Positions 18,218 to 27,489 of a stretch of DNA of 64,000 bases are shown here, piece after piece (the stretch's first letter is position 1; the number at the start of each line of letters is the position of its first letter). The DNA comes from Candidatus Rokuibacteriota bacterium (GTDB lineage: Bacteria; Methylomirabilota; Methylomirabilia; Rokubacteriales; CSP1-6). The notes beneath the pieces were generated by a model that was given only the letters and a program-made list of their open reading frames with translations, searched no databases and was not told the origin of the DNA. The stretch lies in contig QHRU01000031.1 of assembly GCA_003220225.1 (NCBI GenBank), positions 1 through 64,000 of the forward strand. Reading direction: 5' to 3'. Both the position numbers and the translations under genes were made by a program.

Positions 18218-18248
18218 TCGTCGGTCCGAGAACGTGGCTGAGACTTCG

Positions 18249-18350
18249 CTAGGGCTCTCCGCCGGCGCGCGCCACCACCGTCGCTGGGCGTCCCTTCGAT
18301 GGGGACCCCAGCCGGCTCTTGTCGGTCGCGCGCTTGATCCGGGACGCCAT
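18249..18350 (-). CDS. Possible 33-residue leader peptide upstream of dapA
   Basis: An ATG at 18350 with AAAGGA eight bases upstream opens a 33-codon frame (MASRIKRATDK...) ending in TAG at 18249, about 30 bp before the attenuator hairpin. It has three Lys and several Arg codons but no run of one amino acid, so it is not a textbook attenuation leader. It could be a translated leader that couples ribosome position to the hairpin, or simply an open frame in a structured leader. Confidence 0.35.
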   Translation of the reverse strand: MASRIKRATDKSRLGSPSKGRPATVVARAGGEP

Positions 18351-18362
18351 GCCGGCGTCCTT

Positions 18363-18376
18363 TATACACGTGTATA
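18363..18376. promoter_or_regulatory. Perfect 14-bp palindrome, candidate operator
   Basis: TATACACGTGTATA is a perfect palindrome and strikingly AT-rich for this genome. It lies just upstream of the 33-codon leader frame and about 190-205 bp before dapA. The shape is that of a dimeric repressor site (GntR-like sites look similar). TATAAA at its minus-strand end could double as a -10 element. No regulator gene of that type is adjacent. Confidence 0.5.
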
Positions 18377-18403
18377 TACGTGCGGCGGCGCCAGGCGTCA
18401 AGG

Positions 18404-18739
18404 TCAGAAGCCCGCCTTGCGCATGCACGTCCGGTAGGCCGCCTGGTACACAGGGTCCTTGGCGCCGTCGGGGTCCATGCCGTCGGTCTGCGGATCGGCC
18501 GCGCGGGTGTCGCCGCTCACGGTCGCCGACGGCGCGTCGCTCCGGCGGGCGTCGGCGGCCCGGCTGTGGTCCTTGGTGTTCGGCGAGGCTGCCCGAGAAT
18601 CGTCGCCCTTGCGGGCCGCTTCCTGCGCTTCGTCGTTACAGGCCATGATGTCGTCCGGCTTCGGAACGTCGGCGTGACCAACGCCCCACGCTCCGAACAG
18701 GATGACGGCGGCGATGAGAGACATGGACTTCAGTGGCAT
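18404..18739 (-). CDS. Small secreted protein with N- and C-terminal cysteines
   Basis: A 111-residue protein. ATG 18739 is chosen because GGAGGG precedes it by about eight bases and the signal peptide follows directly (MPLKSMSLIAAVILFGAW, cleavage near GHA-DVPKP). The mature part begins DDIMACNDEAQEA and ends YRTCMRKAGF, with a low-complexity Ala/Asp/Ser/Arg-rich middle. The two cysteines may form a disulfide linking the ends. I recognise the general architecture of small periplasmic proteins but no function. It is followed on the minus strand by the dapA leader region. Confidence 0.65.
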   Translation of the reverse strand: MPLKSMSLIAAVILFGAWGVGHADVPKPDDIMACNDEAQEAARKGDDSRAASPNTKDHSRAADARRSDAPSATVSGDTRAADPQTDGMDPDGAKDPVYQAAYRTCMRKAGF

Positions 18740-18775
18740 GGGAAAACCCTCCATGTTGAGATTCAATCTACACCG

Positions 18776-21700
18776 CTACGGCTTGCCCAGGACCACGCGG
18801 AGCCGGTGCTCCGCGCCGTCGTCGGCGAGCACGACCTCTGCGCAGCCGGCGACGGGGCGTCCGTCGAGCTCGAGCGACGACACGCCTCGGCTCACGCCCT
18901 CGGGATTCTCCACCACGATGTCGTACCGCGCGGAGCGATGGCGGAAGGCGATCGAGAACCCCGGCCACGCGCGCGGGATGCAGGGATCGATCAGCAACCG
19001 GGTACCGTGGACGCGGAAGCCCAGCAGCGACTCGAGGCCGGCGCGATACAGCCAGCCCGCGGAGCCGGTGTACCAGGTCCAGCCCCCACGGCCGACGTGC
19101 GGGGCTTCGGCGTAGACGTCGGCCGCGACGACGTACGGCTCGACGGCGTAGCGCGCGACGCCTGCCGGCGTCGCCGCGCGACCGATCGGATTCAGCATGG
19201 TGAACAGCTCGCCGGCCTTGTCTCCGTCTCCGAGCGCGGCAAAGGCCATCACCGTCCAGATCGCCGCGTGCGTGTACTGGCCGCCGTTCTCGCGCACGCC
19301 CGGCGGGTAGCCTTTGATGTAGCCCGGATCGAGCGCCGTGGCGTCGAACGGCGGCGTGCAGAGCACGATCAGACGATCGGCCGGACGGACGAGGTACTCG
19401 TCCACGGCGGCCATGGCGCGCTGCGCGCGATCGGGAACGCCTGCGCCCGACAGCACGCTCCATGACTGCGCGACGGAGTCGATGCGACAGGCGTCGTTGA
19501 GCACGGAGCCCAGCGGCGTCCCGTCGTCGAAGTAGGCGCGGCGATACCACGCGCCGTCCCATCCCTCGCGTTCGAGCGCGGCGCGCAGCGCGCGCGCGTG
19601 TCGCCGCCACGTGTCGGCGCGCTGCGGCTCTCCCCGCGTGCCGGCCAGCGGCGCCCATTCGCTCAGCACGGTGTGGAGGAACCACCCGAGCCACACGCTC
19701 TCGCCCGTCCCGCCGACGCCGACGCGGTTCATGCCGTCGTTCCAGTCGCCCGTTCCCATCAGGGGCAGACCGTGGGGCCCGACGCGCAGGCTCCGCTCGA
19801 TGGCGCGGCCGCAATGCTCGAACAGCGTGCCGGCTGTCTCGGCGCGCCGCGGCTGCAGATACGCCTCGGTCTGCTCGGCGGCGAGGAGCGGCGCCTCGAG
19901 ATAGGCGACGACTTCATCGAGAATGCCGGCGTCGCCGGTGACCTCGAGATAGCGGCTGACGACCCAGGGCAGCCAGAGCAGATCGTCCGAGATCCGCGTT
20001 CGAACGCCCCGCCCCGCCGGCGGGTGCCACCAGTGTTGTACGTCGCCCTCGACGAACTGCCGCGCCGCCGCGCGCAGGACGTGCTGGCGCGCGACGTCGG
20101 GGCGCGCCAGCGTGAGCGCCGCCACGTCCTGGAGCTGGTCGCGAAAGCCGTAGGCGCCACCGGCCTGATAGAAGGCGGACCGCGCCCAGACCCGACAGGC
20201 GAGCGTCTGGTAGAGCAGCCAGCGGTTGAGCAGGACGTCGAGGCTGCGATCGGGCGTCGAGACCTGCACGGCGCCGAGCACCTCGTCCCAGTGGGACACG
20301 ACGCCCGCCAGCACCGCCTCGACGTCGCATGCGCGATAGCGCGCGATCAGCTGCGTTGCCGCCTCGCGAGACGCCGCCTGGCCGAGCAAGAACACGACGT
20401 CGGCGCGTTCGTCGGCGGCCAGCTCGATGGTCGTCTGCAGCGCGCTGCACGGGTCCAGCGCGACGCCGACCCGTCCCGAGAGCGGTTGGCCCCGCTCCAG
20501 CGCCGCCGGATGCTCCGGCGTTCCGTGGCGCCCCAGGAACTCCGTGCGGTCGGCCGTCCACGCGGTCTGCCGTCCACCGAGATCGGCAAACGCCACCCGG
20601 GAGCCGAAATCCACGCTCCACGGGTTGCGGGCGAGCATGGCGCCCGTCTGCGGATCGATCTCGGTCACGACGAACGGCGCCGAGACGCTCCGCGACGCAC
20701 CGAGGACCCATTCCACGTACGCCGTCACCGACAGCCGCCGGCGGCGTCCGGACGCGTTCGTCAGTGTGAGACGGCAGATCTTGACGGGATCGTCGAGCGG
20801 CACGAGCTGCAGGAGCTCGAACGCGACGCCGTGGGAGCGATGCGTGAAGCGGCTGTAGCCCTGCCCGTGCCGCGCCACGTAGGTCTCGCTGTCCTGTCGG
20901 ATCGGAAGCGCCGTCGCACTCCACACCTCGCCGGTCTCGTCGTCCCGGACGTAAACGACCTCGCCCGCCGGATCGCTCACGGGATCGTTCGACCACGCCG
21001 TGAGCTGGTTCTCCCGGCTGTTGACCGACCACGTGTAGCCGGAGCCCGACTCCGAGACCTGGAAGCCGAAGGCCGCGTTCGCGACGACGTTGATCCACGG
21101 CGCGGGCGACCAGCGCCCTTCGTCGAGAATCGTAACGTACTCCCGCCCCTTCGCGTCAAAGCCGCCCAGGCCGTTGAAGAACTCGAGGTCCGGCAGCGAG
21201 GGCGAGGCGGCCGCCGCGGATTTCCTCACGGCCGTGTGCCGCGCAGGTAGGGCGGCCGCCGGCTCGGCGCGCTCGGCGCGCAGGACCTGCTCGGACAGCG
21301 TCCCGCGGCGGCTCAACAGGATGGCGCGCGCGGCCGCCTGGAGCACGTCGCGCTGCGCGGCGGTCGTGAGATCCGCGCGCACGATGAACACGCCGCCATG
21401 CGTCGCGCGCCCGGTGGAGGCCGCGTAGGACGGGCTCGTGCGAACGACGGTCTCGAGCAGCGTTTGCAAGTCCTGAAGGTAGGACGGGGCGTGCTCGTTC
21501 AGGATCACCAGATCGACCGCGAGCTGCTTCATCCGCCAGTACTCGTGGGCCCGGAGCAGCTGCCGCACGATCTCGACGTCGTCGACCTCGTCGATCCGGA
21601 CGAGGACGATCGGCGTGTCCCCCGAGATCCCGTGCGCCCACAACGCGGCCGGGCCCTCCACGTGGCGCGCCAGGACGTCCGCGGAGGCCCGCAGCGTGCG

Positions 21701-24700
21701 CTGCGGATAGAGGATGTGGGCGGCGAGACTCTGAAAGAGGTGCGCCTCGTCGGGCTTGACGCCGAGGTGATGCAACTGGACCTGCGCCTGCGTCCACGCC
21801 AGGGTGGCGGCGCGGTCGAAGGTGGCCGCGTCGCGGTACTTGTCGGCGAGCGCGACCGCCTCGTCGCGCGAGGGCGCCACGAGCGTGGAGAACACGACGC
21901 GGACCGTCTGGCCCGGCCGCAACCGCACGCGGTGGCGAAGACTCACGATCGGATCGAGCACGGTGCCGACGGTGTTCGACAGCGGCCCGCCGTCGAGGAT
22001 GGCCTGCGGCGTTCCGATGCCGCGGCCCCGTCCGAGGAACCGCGCCCGATCGGTCTCCCACTGCAGGGCGCCGATGGCCTCGCCCTCGACCCGCGCGACG
22101 TGCGCCAGCCACACCGGCGTCTCGTCGCGCGAGCGCGCGCGCCGGGTGGCGAGCAGGGTGTCCAGCTCCGGCACCGCCTCCGTCTGCACGAACAGGTTCG
22201 AGAAGGCGGGGTGCGACGCGTCGGCCGCCGGCTCGGCCAGCACCACCTCGGCGTACGAGGTCACGTCGATCTCCCGCGTCCGCGTTCCGTGGTTGGTCAG
22301 CGAGACGCGGCGCATCTCGGCGTCGTCCTCCGGCGAGACGATCACCTCCAGCGTGGTGGCGATGCCGCGATCCCGCCGCACGATCTCCACGCGGTCTTCG
22401 GCGAACCGCACCTCGTAACGGTCGGGCGCGCGGGCGGTCGGCTGGTAGCCAGCCGACCAGGTCTCACCGCTCTGCACGTTGCGCAGGAACACGTAGGTGC
22501 CTCCGAGATCGCGCGTGACGTCGTCGCGCCAGCGCGTGATCGCGAGGCTCTTCCAGCGGCTGTAGCCGGATCCCGCCGCCGTCATCATCACGGCGTAGCG
22601 CCCGTTCGACAGCAGATGGGTCCGCGGTGTCGCCGCGTGGGGCGAGGTGAACCGGCGCACCACGGCCGGGGCGAGCTCCCGGACGTCGGCGACGCCGCTC
22701 ACCTCGTCGCGGCGCGGGCGCGTGACGGCCACGTCCCGGGGCGTGCGTTCCTGCAGCAGGAGCTCGGTCGCCTGTACGATCGGCTCGGCGTGGAAGCGCG
22801 CGCGCATCGCCCCGTCGTGCAGCACGTTGGCGATGGCCACGATCACCATGCCCTGGTGGTGCGCCATGTACGTCCGGACGATCGCCACGCCCGTCCCCTC
22901 GGGCCGCCGCTGGGCCGTATAGTCGAGCGCCTCGTAGAAGCCGTACGCGCCCAGCGCGCCGGCCTCTTCGAGACGCAGGAAGTTCTGGACCGCCGCCGAC
23001 GGATCGATCATGGCCGCCAGTCCCGTCGCGTAGGGAGCGATGACCACGTCGTCGACGAGGCCGAAGCGCAGCCCCAGACCCGGAACGCCGAAATTCGAGT
23101 ACTGGTAGGTCATCTCGAGGTCTCGGACGTTGTAGCTCGACTCGGAGACGCCCCACGGCACGCCCCGCTCCGCCCCGTACGAGATCTGGCGCGCGACGAC
23201 GAGCTCGCCGGTCTGGGCGAGCAGGCTGCCCGCGGGCACGCGCATCACCAGGGCGGGCATCAGGTACTCGAACATCGATCCGGACCACGAGACGAGGACC
23301 GAGTCGCTTTCCACCGGCGTCAGGGCGCGGCCGAGCCGGAACCAGTGCGACACCGGGACGTCACCCCTCGCGATCGTGAGGAAGCTCGTCAGCCGTGCCT
23401 CCGAGGCCAGCAGGTCGTAGCGCCCCGGATCGAGCGTGCCGTCCGAGACGCGATAGCCGATCGAGAAGAGCTTGCGGGCGGAGTCGAAAAGGAACGTGAA
23501 GTCCATGCCGGCGACGAGCGTCTGGGCACGCTCGGCCAGCGCCGCGAGACGCTCGGCCAGCGCCGGCGCCGGCGTCTGCAGATCGCGCAGGTGGCTGTCG
23601 ACGCACCCGCGCAGCGCCTCCGCCCAGTCGAGGACGGGCTGCGCGCTCTCGGCGTCCTCCTCCGCGATGGAGCGGGCGATGGCCGTCACCATCCGGGCGC
23701 CGGCCTCCAGCTCTGCCAGCCACGCCGCCCACGCGCCCGGCGTGTGGACGCTGCTCTCGATGGCGGCCGCCATGATGTCGAGCGCCCCCTCCAGACGTCG
23801 CGCCACCGCCAGTACGCGCCCTCGGTCCGCCAGCGCGTTGAGCGATTCGCGGACGAGCGACACCGCGTCCGCGATGCCGGCCAGCGCCGCGCCGGGGCGC
23901 GGACCGTCGATCAGCTCGCGACAGGCGTGGGCGAGCGTGATCAGATGCCCGGCGAGATTTCCGCTGTCCACCGACGAGACGTAGCGGGGATCGAGCGCGC
24001 GCAGGTCCCGCGTGGCGTACCAGTTGTAGAAGTGGCCGCGAAAGCGCTCGAGACCCATCATCGTCTGAAGCGTCGCCTCGAGTCGCTCGACGGTGTCCAC
24101 GGTCCCGAGCCAGCCGAAGTCGCGCGCGGCCACCGTGGCCAGCAGGTAGAGCCCGAGATTCGTCGGCGACGTCCGGTGGGCGACCACGGGGTTCGGATCC
24201 TCCTGGAAGTTGTCGGGAGGCAGCGCATGGTCTTCGGCGCCGACGAACGTCGTGAAGAAGCGCCAGGTGCGGCGTGCGATCAGCCTGAGCGCGCGCGCCT
24301 CCGCAGCCGAGGGCGCCTTCGTGCGCACGGCCAGCCACGGCAGGCTGCTCCAGCGAGCGACCGCCGGTGACGCCGCCCAGAGCAGGAGAAACGGGAGCGC
24401 GATGGGCCACGCCGCCGGACGAACCCACACGCTGAGGACCGCGGCGACGCAGGCCAGGGTGACGCCGCCTGCCATCCGCCGGTAGAAGCCGCGCAGGTCC
24501 AGGCGCAGCCCGGCTTTCGCCCGCGCCGCGGTCGTCCATTCCAGCCGCTTGCGATGGGTCACGCCGACGCGGACCACCGTCCGCACGATCGCGTCGGTCA
24601 TCAGCCAGGCCTGGTACGCCAGCAGCGTCGTCACGAACGCCGTCTGCGAGGCGGCGAGGACGAGGTCCCGGCCGACGGCACGCACGTGGCTGCGCTTGGA

Positions 24701-27286
24701 GATCCCGCGGCCGCGCGGGATGGCGCCGGTGAGCACGGGCAGAAGTGTCGGGAGCCCGATGGTCGCCAGGACGAACGCGGTCCAGACGACGGGCCACGCC
24801 CCCGGAAGCGTCCAGCCGACAGCCAGCGTGAGCAGCGCCGCCGGCGCCGACAGGGTGCGCCGGAGGTTGTCGAGCATCTTCCAGCGCCCGATCGCCGGGA
24901 TCGAGCGGGATCCCGAGGCGAAGATCCACGGCAGCAGCTGCCAGTCGCCGCGTGCCCATCGGTGCTGACGCGCGGAGGCCACGCCGTAATGCGAGGGGGC
25001 GTGCTCGAAGAGCTCGACGTCGCTGACGAGGCCGGCGCGCGCGAACGCGCCCTCGAAGAGGTCGTGGCTCAGCATGACGTTCACCGGGACGCGGCCCGTC
25101 AAGGCCGCCTCGAACGCGTCGACGTCGTAGATCCCCTTGCCGGTGTACGAGCCCTCGCCGAAGAGGTCCTGGTACACGTCGGACGTGGCCGCTGCGTACG
25201 GATCGATCCCGGCCGGCCCCGCGGACAGGCGCTGGAAGACTGAGCTCTCGCCGCCGGGCAAGGGCGGCGTGATGCGTGGCTGGAGCACGCCGTAGCCTTC
25301 GACGACGCGGCCGCAGCGCGCATCGAAGCGCGGTCGATTGAGCGGATGCGCCATCGTGCCGACCAGGCGCTTGACGGCTTCGCGCGGCAGCTGGGTGTCC
25401 GCGTCGAGCGTGACGACGTAGCGGACGTCGGGCGGGACGCCGTCGGACGCGCCGTTCACGGGCGCGAAGCTCGTGTCGGTCGCTCCCCGCAGGAGGCGGT
25501 TCAGCTCGTGCAACTTTCCGCGCTTGCGCTCCCAGCCCATCCACGTCCGCTCTCCTGCGTTCCAGAGCCGCCGGCGATGGAAGAGGAGAAAGCGGTCGCT
25601 GCCGCCCGGTGCTCCGCCGTGACGGTGGTTGAGGCGCGCGACGGCCGCGCGCGCCGCCGCGAGGGTCTCCTCGTCCCCCGGCATGTGCTCCGCCGTCGCG
25701 TCGGTCCAGTCGGACAGGACGGCGAAGCGGAGGTCACCATCGGGATTCGACAGGTAGTGCACCTCCAGCCCTTCGATCTGCGCCGCGGCCTGGACGGGAT
25801 CGGCGAGCAGGGTGGGGACGACGACGAGGGTCCGCAGCGTGGAGGGCACGCCCTCGCGCAAGTCGAGCCGCGGCAGAACGCTCGGCGGAAGAAGGGTCGC
25901 GAGACCGCGATTCACGAGCGCGATCACCAGATCGGACGCGGGAACGAGCGCCAGACATCCGAGCACGAGCAGGATCGCGGGGCCGACGCCCGAGGCCGCG
26001 GTCCGGACGAGGAGGACCGCGAGGAGGCATCCGGTGAGCACGGCGATCGTTCCGAGATAGGCGGGAACCGCCGCCCCGACGAAGGCCCGAAGCCACCGAC
26101 GCATCGGGGGACCGCGGAAGCGGAGCGACTGCTCGAAGGTCGCGCGCCCGTTGCCGACGAGGTAGTAGCCGACCTCGTGATGCCGGGCATCGTGCGGCTC
26201 GCCGGCTTCCCCTGCCCCGGCGCGCTCCGCATAGAGCGCCGCCGCCCGGGCGACGTCGAGCTCGGACCGACTCGACCCACGCGCCAGCTCTTCAATCGCG
26301 TGGCGGTAGCTGTCGCGGGTCGTGAAGTCCATCGCGCGATAGGTCGGCGTCGCGCCGAGGACGCCGTCGACGAGGCTGACGCTCTCGAAGAGCTCCGCCC
26401 AGTCGAGCGACGACATCAGGGTCATGCTCAGGATCACGTTGCGGACCGTCACGTTGGTGGCGGCCTGCCGCTGGTGCTCGACCCGGACGATCTCGTCGGC
26501 CGTCGTCCCCTGAGCGGCCAGACGCTGATCCAGCCACAGGAGCGCGGGGGTAACGGCCGGATCCTGATCGCGCAGGCGCTGGACGAGCTGGACAGCGAAC
26601 GCGGTCACGAGCGGGCCGTCGTCGAGCCACTGCAGCCCGATCGCCGCCGGGTCCACCGGGCCGCCGCGGAGCCCGAGCACGTCGTCCGCGAGGGCGTCGG
26701 CCTCCTGGCGCGCCGCGCGCCCGCGCACGATCGCCTCCGCCACCCGGCGGAGGTTCTCGACGAGGACGATTCGGATGGTGATCGCGACCGCCCACAGCTC
26801 GCCGATCGTGAGCGGCTGCACGCGCTGGTACGCGTTCACGAAGCGGCGCAGCGTGTCGGGGTCCAGGCGGCTGTCGGTGTGAGCGACGAACGCCCACGCC
26901 AGGCCGTAGACGCGCGGATAACCCCGGTGGGGGCCCTCGGCGAGTTTGGGCAGCTCGCGATAGAAGCCGGCAGGCAGGTCGTCGCGGATCTCGCGTAGCT
27001 GGTCCTCGACGACGTGGAAGTTGTCGACGAGCCATTCCGCCGCCGGCGTGATGGCGCGCTCCTCGCGGATAGAGCGGCTGATCGCGCGATAGGCTTCGCG
27101 CAGGACGCGACCGTTGTCGTGGACGCGCTCCAGCAGGCGATGCCCGCGCTCCGAGCCGCGCCACACGGGCTGCGCGGCGGCCAGGCTCTCCGCGTGCTGC
27201 TCGAGCCGCTCGATACCGAAGAGCTCCGACCGAACCGGCTCCTCGACGCTTATCCGTCGCCCTTCACGATCCGGTAGACGATCCAC
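18776..27286 (-). CDS. ndvB: Cyclic beta-1,2-glucan synthase (NdvB/ChvB type)
   Basis: A 2836-residue inner-membrane enzyme that builds and cyclises beta-1,2-glucan from UDP-glucose. The N-terminal third holds membrane spans (about 400-460 and 815-975) flanking a GT84 glycosyltransferase domain with VVTLDADTQLP (Asp628, Asp630), MLSHDLFEG (740-746) and QHRWARGDW (774-782). A glycoamylase-like segment follows (for example VIAPYATGLAAM), then carbohydrate-binding regions and a C-terminal GH94 phosphorylase domain with GDWNDG near 2513-2518, which sets glucan chain length. Size and domain order match the family (about 2800 residues). The start is GTG, overlapping the small upstream gene by 37 bp. 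Products act in osmoprotection or host interaction in Rhizobiales; the role here is unknown. Confidence 0.93.
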   Translation of the reverse strand: MDRLPDREGRRISVEEPVRSELFGIERLEQHAESLAAAQPVWRGSERGHRLLERVHDNGRVLREAYRAISRSIREERAITPAAEWLVDNFHVVEDQLREIRDDLPAGFYRELPKLAEGPHRGYPRVYGLAWAFVAHTDSRLDPDTLRRFVNAYQRVQPLTIGELWAVAITIRIVLVENLRRVAEAIVRGRAARQEADALADDVLGLRGGPVDPAAIGLQWLDDGPLVTAFAVQLVQRLRDQDPAVTPALLWLDQRLAAQGTTADEIVRVEHQRQAATNVTVRNVILSMTLMSSLDWAELFESVSLVDGVLGATPTYRAMDFTTRDSYRHAIEELARGSSRSELDVARAAALYAERAGAGEAGEPHDARHHEVGYYLVGNGRATFEQSLRFRGPPMRRWLRAFVGAAVPAYLGTIAVLTGCLLAVLLVRTAASGVGPAILLVLGCLALVPASDLVIALVNRGLATLLPPSVLPRLDLREGVPSTLRTLVVVPTLLADPVQAAAQIEGLEVHYLSNPDGDLRFAVLSDWTDATAEHMPGDEETLAAARAAVARLNHRHGGAPGGSDRFLLFHRRRLWNAGERTWMGWERKRGKLHELNRLLRGATDTSFAPVNGASDGVPPDVRYVVTLDADTQLPREAVKRLVGTMAHPLNRPRFDARCGRVVEGYGVLQPRITPPLPGGESSVFQRLSAGPAGIDPYAAATSDVYQDLFGEGSYTGKGIYDVDAFEAALTGRVPVNVMLSHDLFEGAFARAGLVSDVELFEHAPSHYGVASARQHRWARGDWQLLPWIFASGSRSIPAIGRWKMLDNLRRTLSAPAALLTLAVGWTLPGAWPVVWTAFVLATIGLPTLLPVLTGAIPRGRGISKRSHVRAVGRDLVLAASQTAFVTTLLAYQAWLMTDAIVRTVVRVGVTHRKRLEWTTAARAKAGLRLDLRGFYRRMAGGVTLACVAAVLSVWVRPAAWPIALPFLLLWAASPAVARWSSLPWLAVRTKAPSAAEARALRLIARRTWRFFTTFVGAEDHALPPDNFQEDPNPVVAHRTSPTNLGLYLLATVAARDFGWLGTVDTVERLEATLQTMMGLERFRGHFYNWYATRDLRALDPRYVSSVDSGNLAGHLITLAHACRELIDGPRPGAALAGIADAVSLVRESLNALADRGRVLAVARRLEGALDIMAAAIESSVHTPGAWAAWLAELEAGARMVTAIARSIAEEDAESAQPVLDWAEALRGCVDSHLRDLQTPAPALAERLAALAERAQTLVAGMDFTFLFDSARKLFSIGYRVSDGTLDPGRYDLLASEARLTSFLTIARGDVPVSHWFRLGRALTPVESDSVLVSWSGSMFEYLMPALVMRVPAGSLLAQTGELVVARQISYGAERGVPWGVSESSYNVRDLEMTYQYSNFGVPGLGLRFGLVDDVVIAPYATGLAAMIDPSAAVQNFLRLEEAGALGAYGFYEALDYTAQRRPEGTGVAIVRTYMAHHQGMVIVAIANVLHDGAMRARFHAEPIVQATELLLQERTPRDVAVTRPRRDEVSGVADVRELAPAVVRRFTSPHAATPRTHLLSNGRYAVMMTAAGSGYSRWKSLAITRWRDDVTRDLGGTYVFLRNVQSGETWSAGYQPTARAPDRYEVRFAEDRVEIVRRDRGIATTLEVIVSPEDDAEMRRVSLTNHGTRTREIDVTSYAEVVLAEPAADASHPAFSNLFVQTEAVPELDTLLATRRARSRDETPVWLAHVARVEGEAIGALQWETDRARFLGRGRGIGTPQAILDGGPLSNTVGTVLDPIVSLRHRVRLRPGQTVRVVFSTLVAPSRDEAVALADKYRDAATFDRAATLAWTQAQVQLHHLGVKPDEAHLFQSLAAHILYPQRTLRASADVLARHVEGPAALWAHGISGDTPIVLVRIDEVDDVEIVRQLLRAHEYWRMKQLAVDLVILNEHAPSYLQDLQTLLETVVRTSPSYAASTGRATHGGVFIVRADLTTAAQRDVLQAAARAILLSRRGTLSEQVLRAERAEPAAALPARHTAVRKSAAAASPSLPDLEFFNGLGGFDAKGREYVTILDEGRWSPAPWINVVANAAFGFQVSESGSGYTWSVNSRENQLTAWSNDPVSDPAGEVVYVRDDETGEVWSATALPIRQDSETYVARHGQGYSRFTHRSHGVAFELLQLVPLDDPVKICRLTLTNASGRRRRLSVTAYVEWVLGASRSVSAPFVVTEIDPQTGAMLARNPWSVDFGSRVAFADLGGRQTAWTADRTEFLGRHGTPEHPAALERGQPLSGRVGVALDPCSALQTTIELAADERADVVFLLGQAASREAATQLIARYRACDVEAVLAGVVSHWDEVLGAVQVSTPDRSLDVLLNRWLLYQTLACRVWARSAFYQAGGAYGFRDQLQDVAALTLARPDVARQHVLRAAARQFVEGDVQHWWHPPAGRGVRTRISDDLLWLPWVVSRYLEVTGDAGILDEVVAYLEAPLLAAEQTEAYLQPRRAETAGTLFEHCGRAIERSLRVGPHGLPLMGTGDWNDGMNRVGVGGTGESVWLGWFLHTVLSEWAPLAGTRGEPQRADTWRRHARALRAALEREGWDGAWYRRAYFDDGTPLGSVLNDACRIDSVAQSWSVLSGAGVPDRAQRAMAAVDEYLVRPADRLIVLCTPPFDATALDPGYIKGYPPGVRENGGQYTHAAIWTVMAFAALGDGDKAGELFTMLNPIGRAATPAGVARYAVEPYVVAADVYAEAPHVGRGGWTWYTGSAGWLYRAGLESLLGFRVHGTRLLIDPCIPRAWPGFSIAFRHRSARYDIVVENPEGVSRGVSSLELDGRPVAGCAEVVLADDGAEHRLRVVLGKP

Positions 27287-27480
27287 CCGCTGCCATCCTG
27301 GCCTCCGACGCGCTCGGCCCGTTCGAAGAGGCTCGGAGGCCCCGGAGCGCGCGCCGGCGGATACTCTGCGAGCATCGCCTGTCGGCCCGACACGACCGCC
27401 GACGCCGCCGACGGCGCGTCGACGTCATAGCGCGCCACGAGCGCGCGCCGCTGGTTATAAAAGTCGACCACCCACCTCAT
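27250..27480 (-). CDS. Small hypothetical protein overlapping the glucan synthase start
   Basis: A 76-residue protein starting at ATG 27480 (MRWVVDFYNQRRALVARYD) with a likely strand-helix start and a C-terminal strand (SGWIVYRIVKGDG). Its tail overlaps the first 37 bp of the glucan-synthase gene in another frame, suggesting translational coupling. There is no good Shine-Dalgarno and no recognised family. The Trp-rich first strand is reminiscent of, but not clearly related to, the WRWRI proteins at 3058 and 28769. Confidence 0.5.
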   Translation of the reverse strand: MRWVVDFYNQRRALVARYDVDAPSAASAVVSGRQAMLAEYPPARAPGPPSLFERAERVGGQDGSGWIVYRIVKGDG

Positions 27481-27489
27481 CCGCGCGGC

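Noticed and set aside
18181-18350. Lysine riboswitch or T-box in the dapA leader
   Set aside because: I could not find the AGAGGNGC/lysine core or the T-box GGTGG element; only the terminator and short ORF are supported.
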